A stretch of DNA of 26,445 nt from Leptospira interrogans (GCF_900156205.1 NZ_FTNA01000044.1:1-26445); one strand, 5' to 3'; positions 1 through 15,097 are shown, counted from the stretch's first letter. The notes: generated from the sequence alone by a model not told the origin. Translations and numbers: made by a program.

Positions 1-72
1 ATTCTAAAAATGTGGGAACTACCACAAACATCGATTTTACGGATCCATTCTAAAAATGTGGGAACTACCACT
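1..72. repeat. Two direct copies of a unit containing a 16-bp palindrome
   Basis: The block ATTCTAAAAATGTGGGAAC and its continuation occur at 1-26 and again at 47-72. The core of each copy is TGTGGGAACTACCACA (11-26; 57-72 with a final T), whose 5-base arms TGTGG/CCACA are complementary. The same core recurs in degenerate form in most intergenic gaps of this window. The remaining bases up to 254 hold an AT-rich continuation of the repeat and the flgG leader. I see no other gene and no convincing promoter there. Confidence 0.75.
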
Positions 73-254
73 TTTAAAAAATTCTTTTTCAACCGAATTT
101 ACGTTAAGCTAGAATTCATTTACCCTTATATTTTATACCGAAATAACTCTTACTTTTTGAGAATTCTGTCTCTTTTTCTTTAAAAACCAAAGGTTTGCTC
201 TTCACCAATTTCAAAAATTGACCGAACTTAAAAAGGGAAAAGGGTTACCTAAAA

Positions 255-1052
255 ATGATGCGCTCACTTTGGACGGCTGCTACTGGGATGATCGCCCAGC
301 AGTTTCATATCGATACAATTTCAAACAATCTAGCAAACGTAAATACGACCGGATTCAAAAAGAATCGAGCCGATTTTGAAGATTTAGTTTATCAACATCA
401 GGTTTTGGCCGGAACTCCAGCCACTTCCGTAAGTGAGATTCCAACGGGAGTGAACGTAGGTCATGGTGTAAGAGCGGCCGCTTCTCAAAAACTTTTTGAA
501 ATTGGTTCTTTTCAAGCAACTGGTAACAAATTGGATATGGCGATAACTGGGGAAATGGGATTTTTTAAAATCCAGATGCCAGATGGAAGTTTCGCTTTTA
601 CGAGAGACGGATCTTTTAAGATAGATTCGAATCAGCAAGTTGTGACGTCTAACGGATATCTTTTAGAACCACCTCTGATTCTTCCTGAAGGTGCGATCCT
701 AAACACACTTATGATTTCGGAACAGGGAGAAGTCACTGTAAAAGTAGGAGCCGATATTCGTCCGATCGTAATCGGACAGGTGGAATTGTATCGTTTTGTA
801 AACCCGGCCGGGTTACAAGCGATTGGAAAAAACTTATTTCAAGAAACCGTAGCCTCCGGTCCTGAAATTCCAGGAACTCCTGGAATGGAAGGATTTGGAA
901 ACGTTCTACAGGGGTTTTTGGAAATGAGTAACGTAAAGATCGTAGAAGAAATGGTGGCTATGATCGTAGCGCAAAGAGCCTACGAGTCCAATTCCAAAGC
1001 GATTCAAACCTCGGATAACATGTTATCCACGGCGATTTCTCTTAAGAGATAA
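255..1052 (+). CDS. flgG: Flagellar distal rod protein FlgG
   Basis: FlgG forms the distal rod of the flagellar basal body, in the periplasm between the MS ring and the hook. The 265-residue protein has the family's N-terminal signature (MRSLWTAATGM, then DTISNNLANVNTTGFKK at about 20-37). It also has the hook/rod C-terminal domain, with NVKIVEEMVAMIVAQRAYE at about 227-245 and a heptad-like tail. Its length matches the usual 260-265 residues. Two ATG codons are adjacent at 255 and 258, with a purine-rich AAAAGGG stretch about 10 bases upstream. It is the first gene of a co-directional flagellar run; flgA starts 18 bases after its stop. I see nothing unusual in the sequence. Confidence 0.95.
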   Translation: MMRSLWTAATGMIAQQFHIDTISNNLANVNTTGFKKNRADFEDLVYQHQVLAGTPATSVSEIPTGVNVGHGVRAAASQKLFEIGSFQATGNKLDMAITGEMGFFKIQMPDGSFAFTRDGSFKIDSNQQVVTSNGYLLEPPLILPEGAILNTLMISEQGEVTVKVGADIRPIVIGQVELYRFVNPAGLQAIGKNLFQETVASGPEIPGTPGMEGFGNVLQGFLEMSNVKIVEEMVAMIVAQRAYESNSKAIQTSDNMLSTAISLKR

Positions 1053-1070
1053 GAATTTTATAAATTTCTA

Positions 1071-1961
1071 ATGAATATCTTTCCAATTTTCCTTTTACTA
1101 ATAGTTATCTTTTCTCCTCTTTGGGGAAAGACATCAACTATTTATCTAAAAGGAAAGGCGGTTATAGAAGGAGAAGTAGTCCGTCTTTCTTCTGTTGCAC
1201 GTGTCCCGGAAGGTTTAGAAGATAGAATTCTTCTAAACAATCTAAAACGTCCGGTGTTTGTAGATTCCAAAGACGTCTTAAAAATTTACGAGGATTTGGA
1301 TCCGAGTGTTACTGGAAAAAGAACTCTTGTACTTCCTCTAAATCATTCTCTGGAGCAGAATGAAATCACAGACTCTCTTTCGGAAGAAATCAAAAAAAAA
1401 CACCCAAATGAAGAATTTCGTCTAACGTTTTTATCCGGAGATACAAAGGTTCCTTTAGAAGGTGTAACTCTTAAATGGGCCAATCTTCCTTCCCGTCTGC
1501 ATCCAGGGCAGCTCATGGCTTCTTTAGAAATTTTTTTTCAAAATCAGAAAATACATACTTTGAGAATTCGTTTTCAAGTGGAGCAGATGGTAACTGTTTT
1601 AAAGGCAAAACGTTCTTTAAATCAAGGAATCAAAATCACGAATGAAGATTTTCAAGAAGAGGAAATATTTACTTCGGAGGAAATTTTAGATTCTCCTGGA
1701 AACGAACTTTTGGGTTCCACTCTTTTGAAAAATATGAATGAAGGTGAAATCTTTCGTAAAAAACACGTTCGTAAAATCCAAGACGTTCAAAGAGGAGGAG
1801 AAATTCTGATGATCTATCATAAAGGAAGTCTAGTCCTCAAAACAAAAGTAAAGGCACTTAGTTCCGGAAATATTGGAGAAGAGGTTCAGGTTACAACTCA
1901 TTCCAGAGAAAATCAAATGAAAGCGAAGGTAGTGGATAAAAATACGGTGGTCACGGAATGA
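1071..1961 (+). CDS. flgA: Flagella basal body P-ring formation protein FlgA
   Basis: FlgA is a periplasmic chaperone that assists assembly of FlgI into the P-ring. The 296-residue product begins with a hydrophobic export signal (about 1-20, ending near LWGKTS). Its C-terminal half holds an SAF-type domain (VLKAKRSLNQGIKITNEDF at about 175-195), followed by the region MNEGEIFRKKHVRKIQDVQRG and a basic C-terminus typical of FlgA. The N-terminal half is divergent, as is common in this family. The position between flgG and flgH/flgI supports the call. The stop overlaps an ATG (ATGA at 1958), though the following 344 bases do not look like ordinary flgH sequence. Confidence 0.88.
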   Translation: MNIFPIFLLLIVIFSPLWGKTSTIYLKGKAVIEGEVVRLSSVARVPEGLEDRILLNNLKRPVFVDSKDVLKIYEDLDPSVTGKRTLVLPLNHSLEQNEITDSLSEEIKKKHPNEEFRLTFLSGDTKVPLEGVTLKWANLPSRLHPGQLMASLEIFFQNQKIHTLRIRFQVEQMVTVLKAKRSLNQGIKITNEDFQEEEIFTSEEILDSPGNELLGSTLLKNMNEGEIFRKKHVRKIQDVQRGGEILMIYHKGSLVLKTKVKALSSGNIGEEVQVTTHSRENQMKAKVVDKNTVVTE

Positions 1962-2305
1962 AATTTGATTTTATCTATAAAAGAAACTTTGATCTGACTT
2001 TTGGAATTTTAGACACGGGTTTATTTGGTAACTTTTTTATTAATTTAAAACTTATAGAACAACTGATTAGTAAAAAATACATTATGTTCTTTTTATCAAA
2101 TTTAAAAAGGTTATGCCAAAAACAGATTTTTTTTTTAGAAGATCGTTTAACAAACTTGATTTCTAAATTTCAAAAAAGATCTTTAATTTACAGTGGTGTG
2201 AGTAAAAAAAAATATTTAGAAAAATTGAATATTCTAAATGTAAAAATTTATAATGAGTATTTTATACTATCCCTACAGACTCTGATAAAAGTTTTAAGGT
2301 TGAGG
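1962..2305 (+). other. AT-rich, stop-free stretch between flgA and the likely flgH start
   Basis: An ATG at 1958 overlapping the flgA stop opens a frame that continues without a stop into flgH, adding 116 residues before GTG 2306. The predicted peptide is rich in K, I, L, N, F and Y, resembles no domain I know, and lies before what looks like a normal signal peptide. The DNA is much richer in A/T than the genes on either side. It may be a decayed insert or an untranslated spacer that happens to be open. A true N-terminal extension of FlgH is less likely, since an export signal should be N-terminal. Another in-frame ATG lies at 2084. Confidence 0.5.
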
Positions 2306-4052
<1,747 letters not shown>

Positions 4053-4056
<4 letters not shown>

Positions 4057-4526
4057 TGATTGATTCTATAAAAGATTATTCAAATAAACTAAATCTAATC
4101 GAAAAGCCGGAAGTAAAAAGCCTTTTAAACTTAGAAAAACAACATAAGAACAAGTCTGCTTTTCCGGAGGTTTTACGGGAAGAATTTAACGAAAAACTTA
4201 CTGGAAAAGTGAGTTCTTCCGAAATCAAACTTCCACATAACATTCAGGAAGAGATTGCGGCAGATCCGTATCGCAAAAAACTATATTCAGTTTCTGTTGA
4301 ATTCGAATCCATATTCGTAAAAATGATGTTAACCGAGATGAAAAAAACGGTGAACAAATCCGGTTTGATCGACGGAGGATATGCGGAAGAAATTTTTGAA
4401 GATATGCTCTATGACGAATATTCTAAAAACCTATCTTCTAATTCTTCTTTGGGGCTTGCGGAACAGATTTATCAGTATTTATCTTTTAACTTTTCTCCTC
4501 ATCAAAAAATTGATCAAAAGGTTTAA
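4053..4526 (+). CDS. flgJ: FlgJ-type rod-binding protein (rod-cap domain only)
   Basis: The 157-residue protein has the rod-binding domain of FlgJ in its second half: SVEFESIFVKMMLTEMKKTV, then GYAEEIFEDMLYDEYSKNLS, then LGLAEQIYQYL. This domain caps the growing rod in the periplasm. The C-terminal muramidase (glucosaminidase) domain of enterobacterial FlgJ is absent, as in many non-enterobacterial homologues, so a separate enzyme must open the cell wall. There is no obvious signal peptide, which suits export by the flagellar apparatus. ATG codons lie at 4053 and 4056, overlapping the flgI stop. It is the last gene of the operon. Confidence 0.85.
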
Positions 4527-4590
4527 AAATCGATTTTAGTTTCGAAAACATTTTGATTTTTGGATGTCAAAATTTTCTGTAAAAAACTGA

Positions 4591-4613
4591 AATGTAGGAG
4601 CTCTTACATTTTT
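4591..4613 (+). terminator. Palindrome with T-tail after the flagellar operon
   Basis: AATGTAGGAGCTCTTACATT is an almost perfect palindrome (one G-T pair) followed by a run of T, 65 bases after the flgJ stop. It could end the flagellar transcript. It is also a member of the dispersed 16-bp palindrome family, so the terminator role is only a suggestion. Confidence 0.4.
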
Positions 4614-4662
4614 ATTTGCAAATGAATTTAAAAGATCAACTTTGGTCTCGTTATTTTTTAAT

Positions 4663-4724
4663 TGTGGGAACTACCACAAGTATGATTTTACAAGAATAAT
4701 CTCAATTTTGTGAGAACTCATACA
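4663..4724. repeat. Two further 16-bp palindrome copies
   Basis: TGTGGGAACTACCACA at 4663-4678 is identical to the copy at 11-26. TGTGAGAACTCATACA at 4709-4724 is a degenerate copy that keeps the outer complementary bases. Both lie in the gap between flgJ and the 165-bp repeat. Confidence 0.7.
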
Positions 4725-4739
4725 AATGAACGTGAGTTT

Positions 4740-4903
4740 GACGTAATAAAATCAGGGCGAATCCCGCCAATGATTTGTAAAAGAAAGATTAAATGAAACA
4801 AGCGGGATCGGGCTCTCAGCTCTGGTCAAGTTATTATAGATTATAATTATACATTCAATTTTTTTAATTTTAATAACTTGACCTCGCATCGATCCCTTTC
4901 GCA
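4740..4903 (+). repeat. 165-bp structured repeat, copy 1
   Basis: This segment and 11003-11167 are reverse complements with about six substitutions and one indel. Each contains a 13-bp perfect stem (GGTCAAGTTATTA / TAATAACTTGACC) around an AT-rich loop. The stem is partly extended outward by GCGGGATCG / CGATCCC..CGC, and a small GGCG/CGCC hairpin lies near the other end. No reading frame of note is present. Flanking 7-base arms AACGTGA (from 4728) and TCACGTT (to 4915) are themselves inverted. From 4904 to 5102 I see only AT-rich sequence. Confidence 0.85.
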
Positions 4904-5102
4904 TTAATTCACGTTGCAAATCAAGATTTTACGGATAAATTAAAAATATGGGAATATCGTTGCAAAAAAAATTTAATTTGTCTACACGTTATAATTTATA
5001 TAACAATACTACCATGCTACATCAAGAATGAAAAAACTTTAAATAAAAATCGGTAAAACAAAGTTTTTAACATTTTCTTATGTCTGAAAATTTTTGAGCC
5101 TT

Positions 5103-5128
5103 AAAAAACAGCTTATCCTTGTTAGCTG
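5103..5128 (-). terminator. Putative terminator of the YihY operon
   Basis: On the minus strand CAGCT, a 10-base loop, and AGCTG are followed directly by six T. The 5' arm overlaps the end of the yihY-like reading frame. The stem is short (5 bp), so strength is uncertain. Confidence 0.5.
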
Positions 5129-7371
5129 ATTAGATCGCTAAATTTAATTGCGTCCAGATCGTTTTGTAGTTTTTCCTCCGTTTTTTCGATTTTAGAAATG
5201 ATGTTTGTCGGAAATAGTTTCAAATTTTGATCTCCTGTCAAAAGAGGTTCTGGAACTTTCCGATAGACGTCTGCGATACTTAAATCAACAGGAGAAGCGA
5301 TCGGAACAAATTCATTTTTTTTAGTTTCAGATAATAATTCTAACTCACAGAGTTTTTTGGTAAGTCCCGGAATTTCCTCTTCCTTTAAGCCAGAGACGGA
5401 AGAAAGTTCAACATGAGAAGAGGGGACTTTTTTTTCTTTTTGGATTTTATAAGCTGATTTTAAAGTCAAAATCAATTTTCTAAACTCGTTACTAGGCGAA
5501 GTATTCATTTCCTCCAAAGAGTGTAAAGGAGCGATGTATCTTTCTCTAAATTGAAGACAAGCGGTGATTTCTGCTCCGAACAAAACAATTAAAGAAAGTG
5601 AATATACTCCTAAAAGAAAAATTGGAATAGCGGCTAACGCCTTATAAATGATCATCGTAGTTTCAGTAAAAGATAAAATATAGACTTGAAATCCCCAGAG
5701 AAAAACTAAAAAGATGACTCCTGTAACTGCAGCTCCCACGGAAGACGCTTTTAAAGGAACTTTCGTGTTCGGAATCAAAGAATAAAGACTTAGAAAGAAA
5801 AGCCAAATTCCAGAAAGAGGAAACAAAATTCTTAAAAAGGAATAAATTGTAAATACGCTGTCTCCTCCTGTGATTAGTGTCGTTGCAAATTTCTGGTCTT
5901 TGGATTCAGTAACGCTAATAGTGCGATATTCGCCTATGTTGAGTATTTTAATTTGTCCGTTTTCTTTTCTTTCTAAAAGAAGATTGGCCCATAATTTACC
6001 GTTCATAGGAGTATAAAACGGATTCCAATGTTCCCCTAGATCCGTTGAAATCAGTATATTTCCTAAACTATCCATTAGAAATAATTCTGTAATATCAGTT
6101 CCAGTAAAAGACCAGATTCGTATAAAGTTGTATCGTTTATGACTCAGTTGTATCCAGGTATTTCCTTCGTCAGTAGAACGATACAACGCTCCTCTTTCTC
6201 CAGCTAAAAAGATTTCCCCGTTTATAGTCTTATGTATATCATGAAACGCTAAATGAGTCAGTCGATTCGGATAAAAATTAAAACCCCCATCGTTGCTCGT
6301 CCAAACAGTTCCGGATTCGTCGACTATATAACCGTTTAATTCGTCCGGAAAATAAATTTTGGAAGCATTCATTTTTAGCCTATCTTTAAAGATTGGTTTA
6401 AAGGAAATTCCTTCGGGAATATAATGAAGAACTTCTCCATTTTTGAATATAATAAAAATATTATTTGAATTAATTACCTCTATATCTTTTAGCTCGACAC
6501 CTTCGAATGAAGCTAATCTCCAGATGGGGGATTCCAAAGGTTTAATTAAAAGTAATCCTTTTGCGGAAAGGGCATAGATAACTCCTTCTCGGATTTTAAT
6601 TCGAACGAAATTGGAAGCTTCTATGTCCGGTTTTTTACAGAAGTCAAGCCTTCCGCCTAACGCATCCAAACATTTCATGTTTTCAAAATCGATTTCTTCT
6701 TCCCGGATCGAATATTCCTTTTTAAGATTTGAATCCATTCGAAATAAAGTTCCGTTTTCTCCACTTACCCAAATCTTTCCGGATGGATCTTTTTCCATGG
6801 AAAAATAATGAGAAGGTCTAAAGAAATCGATGGTTCTTTTTGCGATTCCTTCTACGATTACAAAAAGAAGTGGGCCGATGGCTAATACAAAAAAGTAAAA
6901 TATTAATTTTTGAAATAGGGATCTATTAGAGTGGATTTTCCAAATTCCGTTAAATGCGTTTTCAAGAGAACGTAAAACCGCGGTTGCCGAAAATACTAAG
7001 GTTATAAATCCGATCGCTCCGATTTGGGACGCTGTGTCGATTAGATCCCCAATCGTTTCCAGATATGGATTGATATCTATGCTGATGTTACTTTGTAAAA
7101 TGAATGTATTTATAGTATCAAAAATTTCCTCTTTTCTATTTTCTAAACCAGAAGTGATCGTAATCAAAGATAACGCAACCGTAAGCATAGGAATTAAAGA
7201 TACGATTGTGGTATAGGAAATTCCGGAAGCTTGCATTAGACAGTCATCTTTGATAAAACGATATGCGGAACCCAAAATAATCCGGATGAATATTACAAAG
7301 GTTCTTAAAAAAACTTTTTCGGGAATTTTATCTGAATCGGTTAACCAACCTGGTTTAAAAAAATATAACAT
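5122..7371 (-). CDS. YihY/BrkB-family membrane protein with a large Asp-box (propeller-like) insertion
   Basis: The ends of this 749-residue protein match the YihY/BrkB (formerly RNase BN) inner-membrane family. Residues 20-180 hold membrane segments with the family motif MQASGISYTTIVSLIPML and SATAVLRSLENAFNGIW. Residues about 503-606 hold the remaining membrane helices (KASSVGAAVTGVIFLVFLWG, LFGAEITACLQF). Between them, about 188-502 is a soluble insertion with at least three Asp-box-like hairpins (TSNDGGFNF, RSTDEGNTW, STDLGEHW), as in BNR/photosystem-stability beta-propellers. Residues 610-749 form a cytoplasmic tail of winged-helix type in other members. Ordinary YihY proteins have about 280-420 residues, so the insert is the unusual part. 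It starts 3 bases after the methyltransferase stop and is the last gene of the operon. The transport or other role of YihY proteins is unknown. Confidence 0.85.
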   Translation of the reverse strand: MLYFFKPGWLTDSDKIPEKVFLRTFVIFIRIILGSAYRFIKDDCLMQASGISYTTIVSLIPMLTVALSLITITSGLENRKEEIFDTINTFILQSNISIDINPYLETIGDLIDTASQIGAIGFITLVFSATAVLRSLENAFNGIWKIHSNRSLFQKLIFYFFVLAIGPLLFVIVEGIAKRTIDFFRPSHYFSMEKDPSGKIWVSGENGTLFRMDSNLKKEYSIREEEIDFENMKCLDALGGRLDFCKKPDIEASNFVRIKIREGVIYALSAKGLLLIKPLESPIWRLASFEGVELKDIEVINSNNIFIIFKNGEVLHYIPEGISFKPIFKDRLKMNASKIYFPDELNGYIVDESGTVWTSNDGGFNFYPNRLTHLAFHDIHKTINGEIFLAGERGALYRSTDEGNTWIQLSHKRYNFIRIWSFTGTDITELFLMDSLGNILISTDLGEHWNPFYTPMNGKLWANLLLERKENGQIKILNIGEYRTISVTESKDQKFATTLITGGDSVFTIYSFLRILFPLSGIWLFFLSLYSLIPNTKVPLKASSVGAAVTGVIFLVFLWGFQVYILSFTETTMIIYKALAAIPIFLLGVYSLSLIVLFGAEITACLQFRERYIAPLHSLEEMNTSPSNEFRKLILTLKSAYKIQKEKKVPSSHVELSSVSGLKEEEIPGLTKKLCELELLSETKKNEFVPIASPVDLSIADVYRKVPEPLLTGDQNLKLFPTNIISKIEKTEEKLQNDLDAIKFSDLIS

Positions 7372-7374
7372 TGT

Positions 7375-10095
<2,721 letters not shown>

Positions 10096-10243
10096 CTTCC
10101 GTAGATTTTTGTTGATATGCAAGAAAGTCAAAAGATTTTTAAGGTTTAAAAAGTTCTTCCTTTTAAGCTGTCTACTTTGCAGAGTTTATTGATAAAAGTA
10201 AAAAACGCTCGATTCTAAAATAGGTCAGAAACCTGTATCGGCG

Positions 10244-10394
10244 AATGAAAGAGTAATCGTGTTCTAATCAAATTTTGGACAAACTATCCGGGAGTGGAGT
10301 TGATTGGAAACTTAAAATATCCTTGGACATTGAAACAAGTTGCCGTAATGCCAGACACGTCCATTACGATAAAGGAGTGTTCTGTGATTGTGAT
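10244..10394 (+). pseudogene. Decayed HigB-like toxin remnant
   Basis: Three short stretches in different frames resemble parts of HigB/RelE-fold toxins in the right order. ERVIVF is read from 10247, IKFWTNYPGVE from 10267 (family: FW..YPDAE), and RHVHYDKGVF from 10353 (family: RHV-LTH-YDKG.W). The middle of the family domain is missing, and stops and frame changes separate the pieces. An open frame at 10294-10518 runs through the same place but gives no recognisable protein. The reading rests on short matches by eye. Confidence 0.4.
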
Positions 10395-10683
10395 AAGTTC
10401 GGAGCGGCTGATGGCTTCTAAAACGAATCTAACTTTAAACGATTTATTTGGATTTCTTAAAAGAAATAAAGCAGAGGTTGAAAGTAAATTCCAGTGGAGG
10501 CTTTTTCGACACGGATAAAATAATGGCTTTTGTAAAAAACTTATGGAAAGATTCCAAAAATATAACTACTAAGTCTAAAATGGATCGTTAAGATTTCTAT
10601 TTAATTTTACGTTATTGAAAAGAATCGTATTGAAATTAAATTTCTATAATTCTTTCGAAGACGATTTTAAATTCTACTCAGAT

Positions 10684-10770
10684 CTATATAATAAAATACC
10701 TATTCCTTTGCAATGAAACAGCGCTTTACAATAAAAATTACTATACTCAATTTTGTAGAGATCAGTAATA
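10684..10770 (+). repeat. AT-rich dispersed repeat family 2, copy A
   Basis: The segment starting CTATATAATAAAATACC and ending with ACTCAATTTTGTAGAGATCA plus GTAATA aligns along its whole length with 16310-16395. It aligns in part with 14317-14376 and 22991-23011. It lies in the roughly 900-base gap between the toxin remnant and the SIMPL gene (10395-11196), where I otherwise see only the 165-bp repeat. Confidence 0.6.
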
Positions 10771-11002
10771 CATCTATTTTTTTAGGGAGAAATTTTAAGA
10801 AAATATAATAGTTACTATTTTTTTATTTTTGAACTTTTACGGCGATTTATACGTTAAGCGAATTTTCTTTACAACCGAAATTCTTTTCGAAGAAAAAGAT
10901 TTCTGTTTTTAATCGGTTCAATTTATTTTGATCTATAGAAAGTTATATTTATCAAGAAGCTTGGAGGCTAAACGGAAAGAACATTAAAATAATATAAATT
11001 AC

Positions 11003-11167
11003 TGCGAAAGGGATCGATGCGAGGTCAAGTTATTGAAATTAAAAAAAATTGAATGTATACTTGTAACCTATAATAACTTGACCAGAGCTGAGAGCCCGAT
11101 CCCGCTTGTTTCATTTAATCTTTCTTTTACAAACCATTGGCGGGATTCGCCCTAATTTTATTACGTC
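11003..11167 (-). repeat. 165-bp structured repeat, copy 2 (inverted relative to copy 1)
   Basis: It is the reverse complement of 4740-4903 with about 96% identity, and it keeps the 13-bp stem and both GC-rich segments. It sits 29 bases beyond the stop of the SIMPL gene. Both copies therefore lie next to gene 3' ends and bracket 6.1 kb. No long terminal inverted repeats or target duplications are obvious, so the mechanism of spread is not visible. Confidence 0.85.
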
Positions 11168-11196
11168 GAACCAAGTTATTAAGGTATTAAAACATT

Positions 11197-11868
11197 TTAC
11201 TGAACTTCAAATTCAATACTAACTCTTGCCTGTAGAGTTCTCTCACCAATTGAAATAGGAGGTTGATCTGCTCTTCCTTTCATAAAATAAACTACTTGGG
11301 GTTGTAATATAGAATCAGATTCTACTATTTTGATTGTGGTTACGTTTGTTTTTCCGATTGATTTTGCCAGAACCAGAGCCTTGTTTTTTGCGTCTTCGAA
11401 AGCGTCTACTAAGGCTTCTTTTTCTTGTTTTTTAGTGGAATCTGCTTTAAATTCAATTCCACTTACTGTGTTGACTCCTAAACTTTGAATCTCTAATAGT
11501 AAATCTTTATAGAGTTTGAGATCTCTGAGTTTCAGTAGAATTCCAGAAGACGCAAGATAAGGTCTTTGTTTTCCTTCTTGTAAATATTGTCTTTGGAGAG
11601 TGTAATCGGTACTGTAAATATCTTTATTCGAAATTTTGAATCTTTTAGAAAGAGCCTGGATAACGTTAGACACTCTTTCCAAGTTTTTTTCTTGAGCGAC
11701 CTTAGGGTCTGGGTTTTCTACTTCGACGGAAAAATTGATTTGAACGTAATCGGTTTCTACAATTGCAGAGCCATTTCCGATAACGGTGATCGTTTGTTGT
11801 TTGTTTTCGGAGTAAATTCCAGAGGTAGTAAGTAAAATCAATAGAAATAGAAAAATTGGACGAATCAT
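11197..11868 (-). CDS. Secreted SIMPL (DUF541) domain protein
   Basis: The 223-residue product has a signal peptide (about 1-20, LFLLILLTTSGIYS). It then carries the SIMPL/DUF541 fold: TITVIGNGSAIVETDYVQIN at the start, the central YLASSGILLKLRDLKLYKDL, the helix KALVLAKSIGKTNV, and a final beta strand LQARVSIEFEV. Family members include the periplasmic oxidative-stress protein YggE of E. coli and several outer-membrane-associated proteins of unknown biochemistry. It should act in the periplasm or at the outer membrane. It lies downstream of groEL on the same strand but beyond a strong terminator, so it is probably transcribed separately. I see no clear ribosome-binding site. Confidence 0.85.
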   Translation of the reverse strand: MIRPIFLFLLILLTTSGIYSENKQQTITVIGNGSAIVETDYVQINFSVEVENPDPKVAQEKNLERVSNVIQALSKRFKISNKDIYSTDYTLQRQYLQEGKQRPYLASSGILLKLRDLKLYKDLLLEIQSLGVNTVSGIEFKADSTKKQEKEALVDAFEDAKNKALVLAKSIGKTNVTTIKIVESDSILQPQVVYFMKGRADQPPISIGERTLQARVSIEFEVQ

Positions 11869-11907
11869 AGTTTGTGAATGATTTTTTAGGATCCATTTAT
11901 TGCCTAC

Positions 11908-11944
11908 AAAAAAAGGCGGTAGAGGAAAACCTCCGCCGCCTTTT
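11908..11944 (-). terminator. Rho-independent terminator of groES-groEL
   Basis: Read on the minus strand, GGCGGCGGAGG and CCTCTACCGCC form a GC-rich stem with a TTTT loop, followed by seven T. It starts 27 bases after the groEL stop. This is the strongest terminator in the window. Confidence 0.93.
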
Positions 11945-11971
11945 GCGATTGGAAAAGAAAGTTCGGATGAA

Positions 11972-13615
<1,644 letters not shown>

Positions 13616-13626
13616 TTAACTCCTGA

Positions 13627-13922
<296 letters not shown>

Positions 13923-13931
13923 GACTCCTTA

Positions 13932-13971
<40 letters not shown>

Positions 13972-14007
13972 ATAGTTTTTCATTAAAAAAAATAGCTAAG
14001 AAAGCGT

Positions 14008-14034
14008 CAAGCACTTTCGCCATGAGAGTGCTAA
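14008..14034 (-). promoter_or_regulatory. CIRCE operator 2 (HrcA site) overlapping a -35-like hexamer
   Basis: CAAGCACTT, nine bases, then GAGTGCTAA on the plus strand match CIRCE with a perfect right arm. On the minus strand its groES-side end overlaps TTGACG (14005-14010), a good -35 hexamer. A suitable -10 would be near 13982-13987 (TTTAAT), which is only a weak match. The two operators flank the likely promoter. Confidence 0.88.
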
Positions 14035-14278
14035 ATGAAATAAGGGCTGTTGGGAGTAGTTTAATAAAACGTGGGTTTGGCGTTGATTTATTTTTTTTGA
14101 AAAAGCTAAAAACCTAAACCTTGCAAATCTATTTTTAAAATGTGGGAACTACTGCAAATCATGCTTTTACAAACAAATTCTAAAATTGTAGGAATTCATA
14201 CTTTTAGAGAATTCTTTCTGATTTTCTTATGCCGGACTCATGTTAATAAAAGTTTCGTTTTTTAAAGAATACGATTGT

Positions 14279-14313
14279 TATTGAGAGACTCTATTAACAA
14301 GAGTTTCTCAATA
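14279..14313. other. 14-bp-stem hairpin in the gene-free stretch
   Basis: TATTGAGAGACTCT (14279-14292), a seven-base loop ATTAACA, and AGAGTTTCTCAATA form a stem with a single G-T pair. Only a weak T-run follows, so it may or may not be a terminator. It directly precedes a partial copy of repeat family 2 (14317-14376). Confidence 0.6.
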
Positions 14314-14316
14314 TTT

Positions 14317-14376
14317 GATGCAGAAACGTGGCTTTACAATAAAAATTTGCAGTACTTAATTTATAGGGATAGTAAC
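14317..14376 (+). repeat. AT-rich dispersed repeat family 2, partial copy C
   Basis: CGTGGCTTTACAATAAAAAT followed by GCAGTACTTAATTTATAGGG and ATAGTAAC aligns with the middle and right part of copies A (10684) and B (16310). It is more degenerate than those two. Confidence 0.5.
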
Positions 14377-15097
14377 ACCAACGAATCTGGGGCTTTAAAA
14401 GTAATTTTAAAAATGTGGGAACTACTTTTTTAGAAGGTTTTTGTGTTCTGGTTTCACAAGTTCTACCTAACTTCCAAAAATGGGCGGGGTTCCGACCCAA
14501 AGTAAATTAAAAACAAGCTTCATTTTGAATCAGATTTTGAGGAAAGTAAGATTACGATAAAAATGTGGAGCTGTTCACTTTTAGCTTTTGGATGCATTCT
14601 TTCTAATTTTCTTATATTAAGTTTACATTTACTAATGGAGTTGCTCTTAAGTAATGAATGTTTGCAGTTAACGTAAGTCGACGTAAAAAAAATTAGGAAA
14701 ATTTTTTTAAAAAAGAAATTCTTACACTCATTTATGGAAATAATTGACTCTAGTTTCTAAAGATTAAAAACAGTGGAGTTCCTACCTTTCAAAGTTCTAC
14801 CGTAAAATATAGAATTGTGAGAATTCCTACAGGTTAAGTCGTATTGCAAGTTTTTAAATATTCATTTTTTATAATTAGAGTTAGGGAGAGTTCTCATATT
14901 TTCAAAACTAACTGTAAAATATATACTCTTGGCAGAAATTCCCATAAAAACCGTCATGTTTGCGAACTTTTAAACTAATAATTTAATTTTCGTAGTAGTT
15001 CCTACATTCATTTTTTACGGAAAAATCAGACGTTTATAAAAGAATCTCTTACATTAAACTTACGTTAGTTGCTACCAAATTTTATTTAGTTAGAATA

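Noticed and set aside
4740..4903. Integron attC site
   Set aside because: The segment has a long stem with a bulge, but no RYYYAAC/GTTRRRY boxes, no integrase gene and no cassette array.
10294..10518. 74-residue reading frame before the ATP-grasp operon
   Set aside because: It passes through the HigB-like fragments in a different frame, so I treat the area as a pseudogene.
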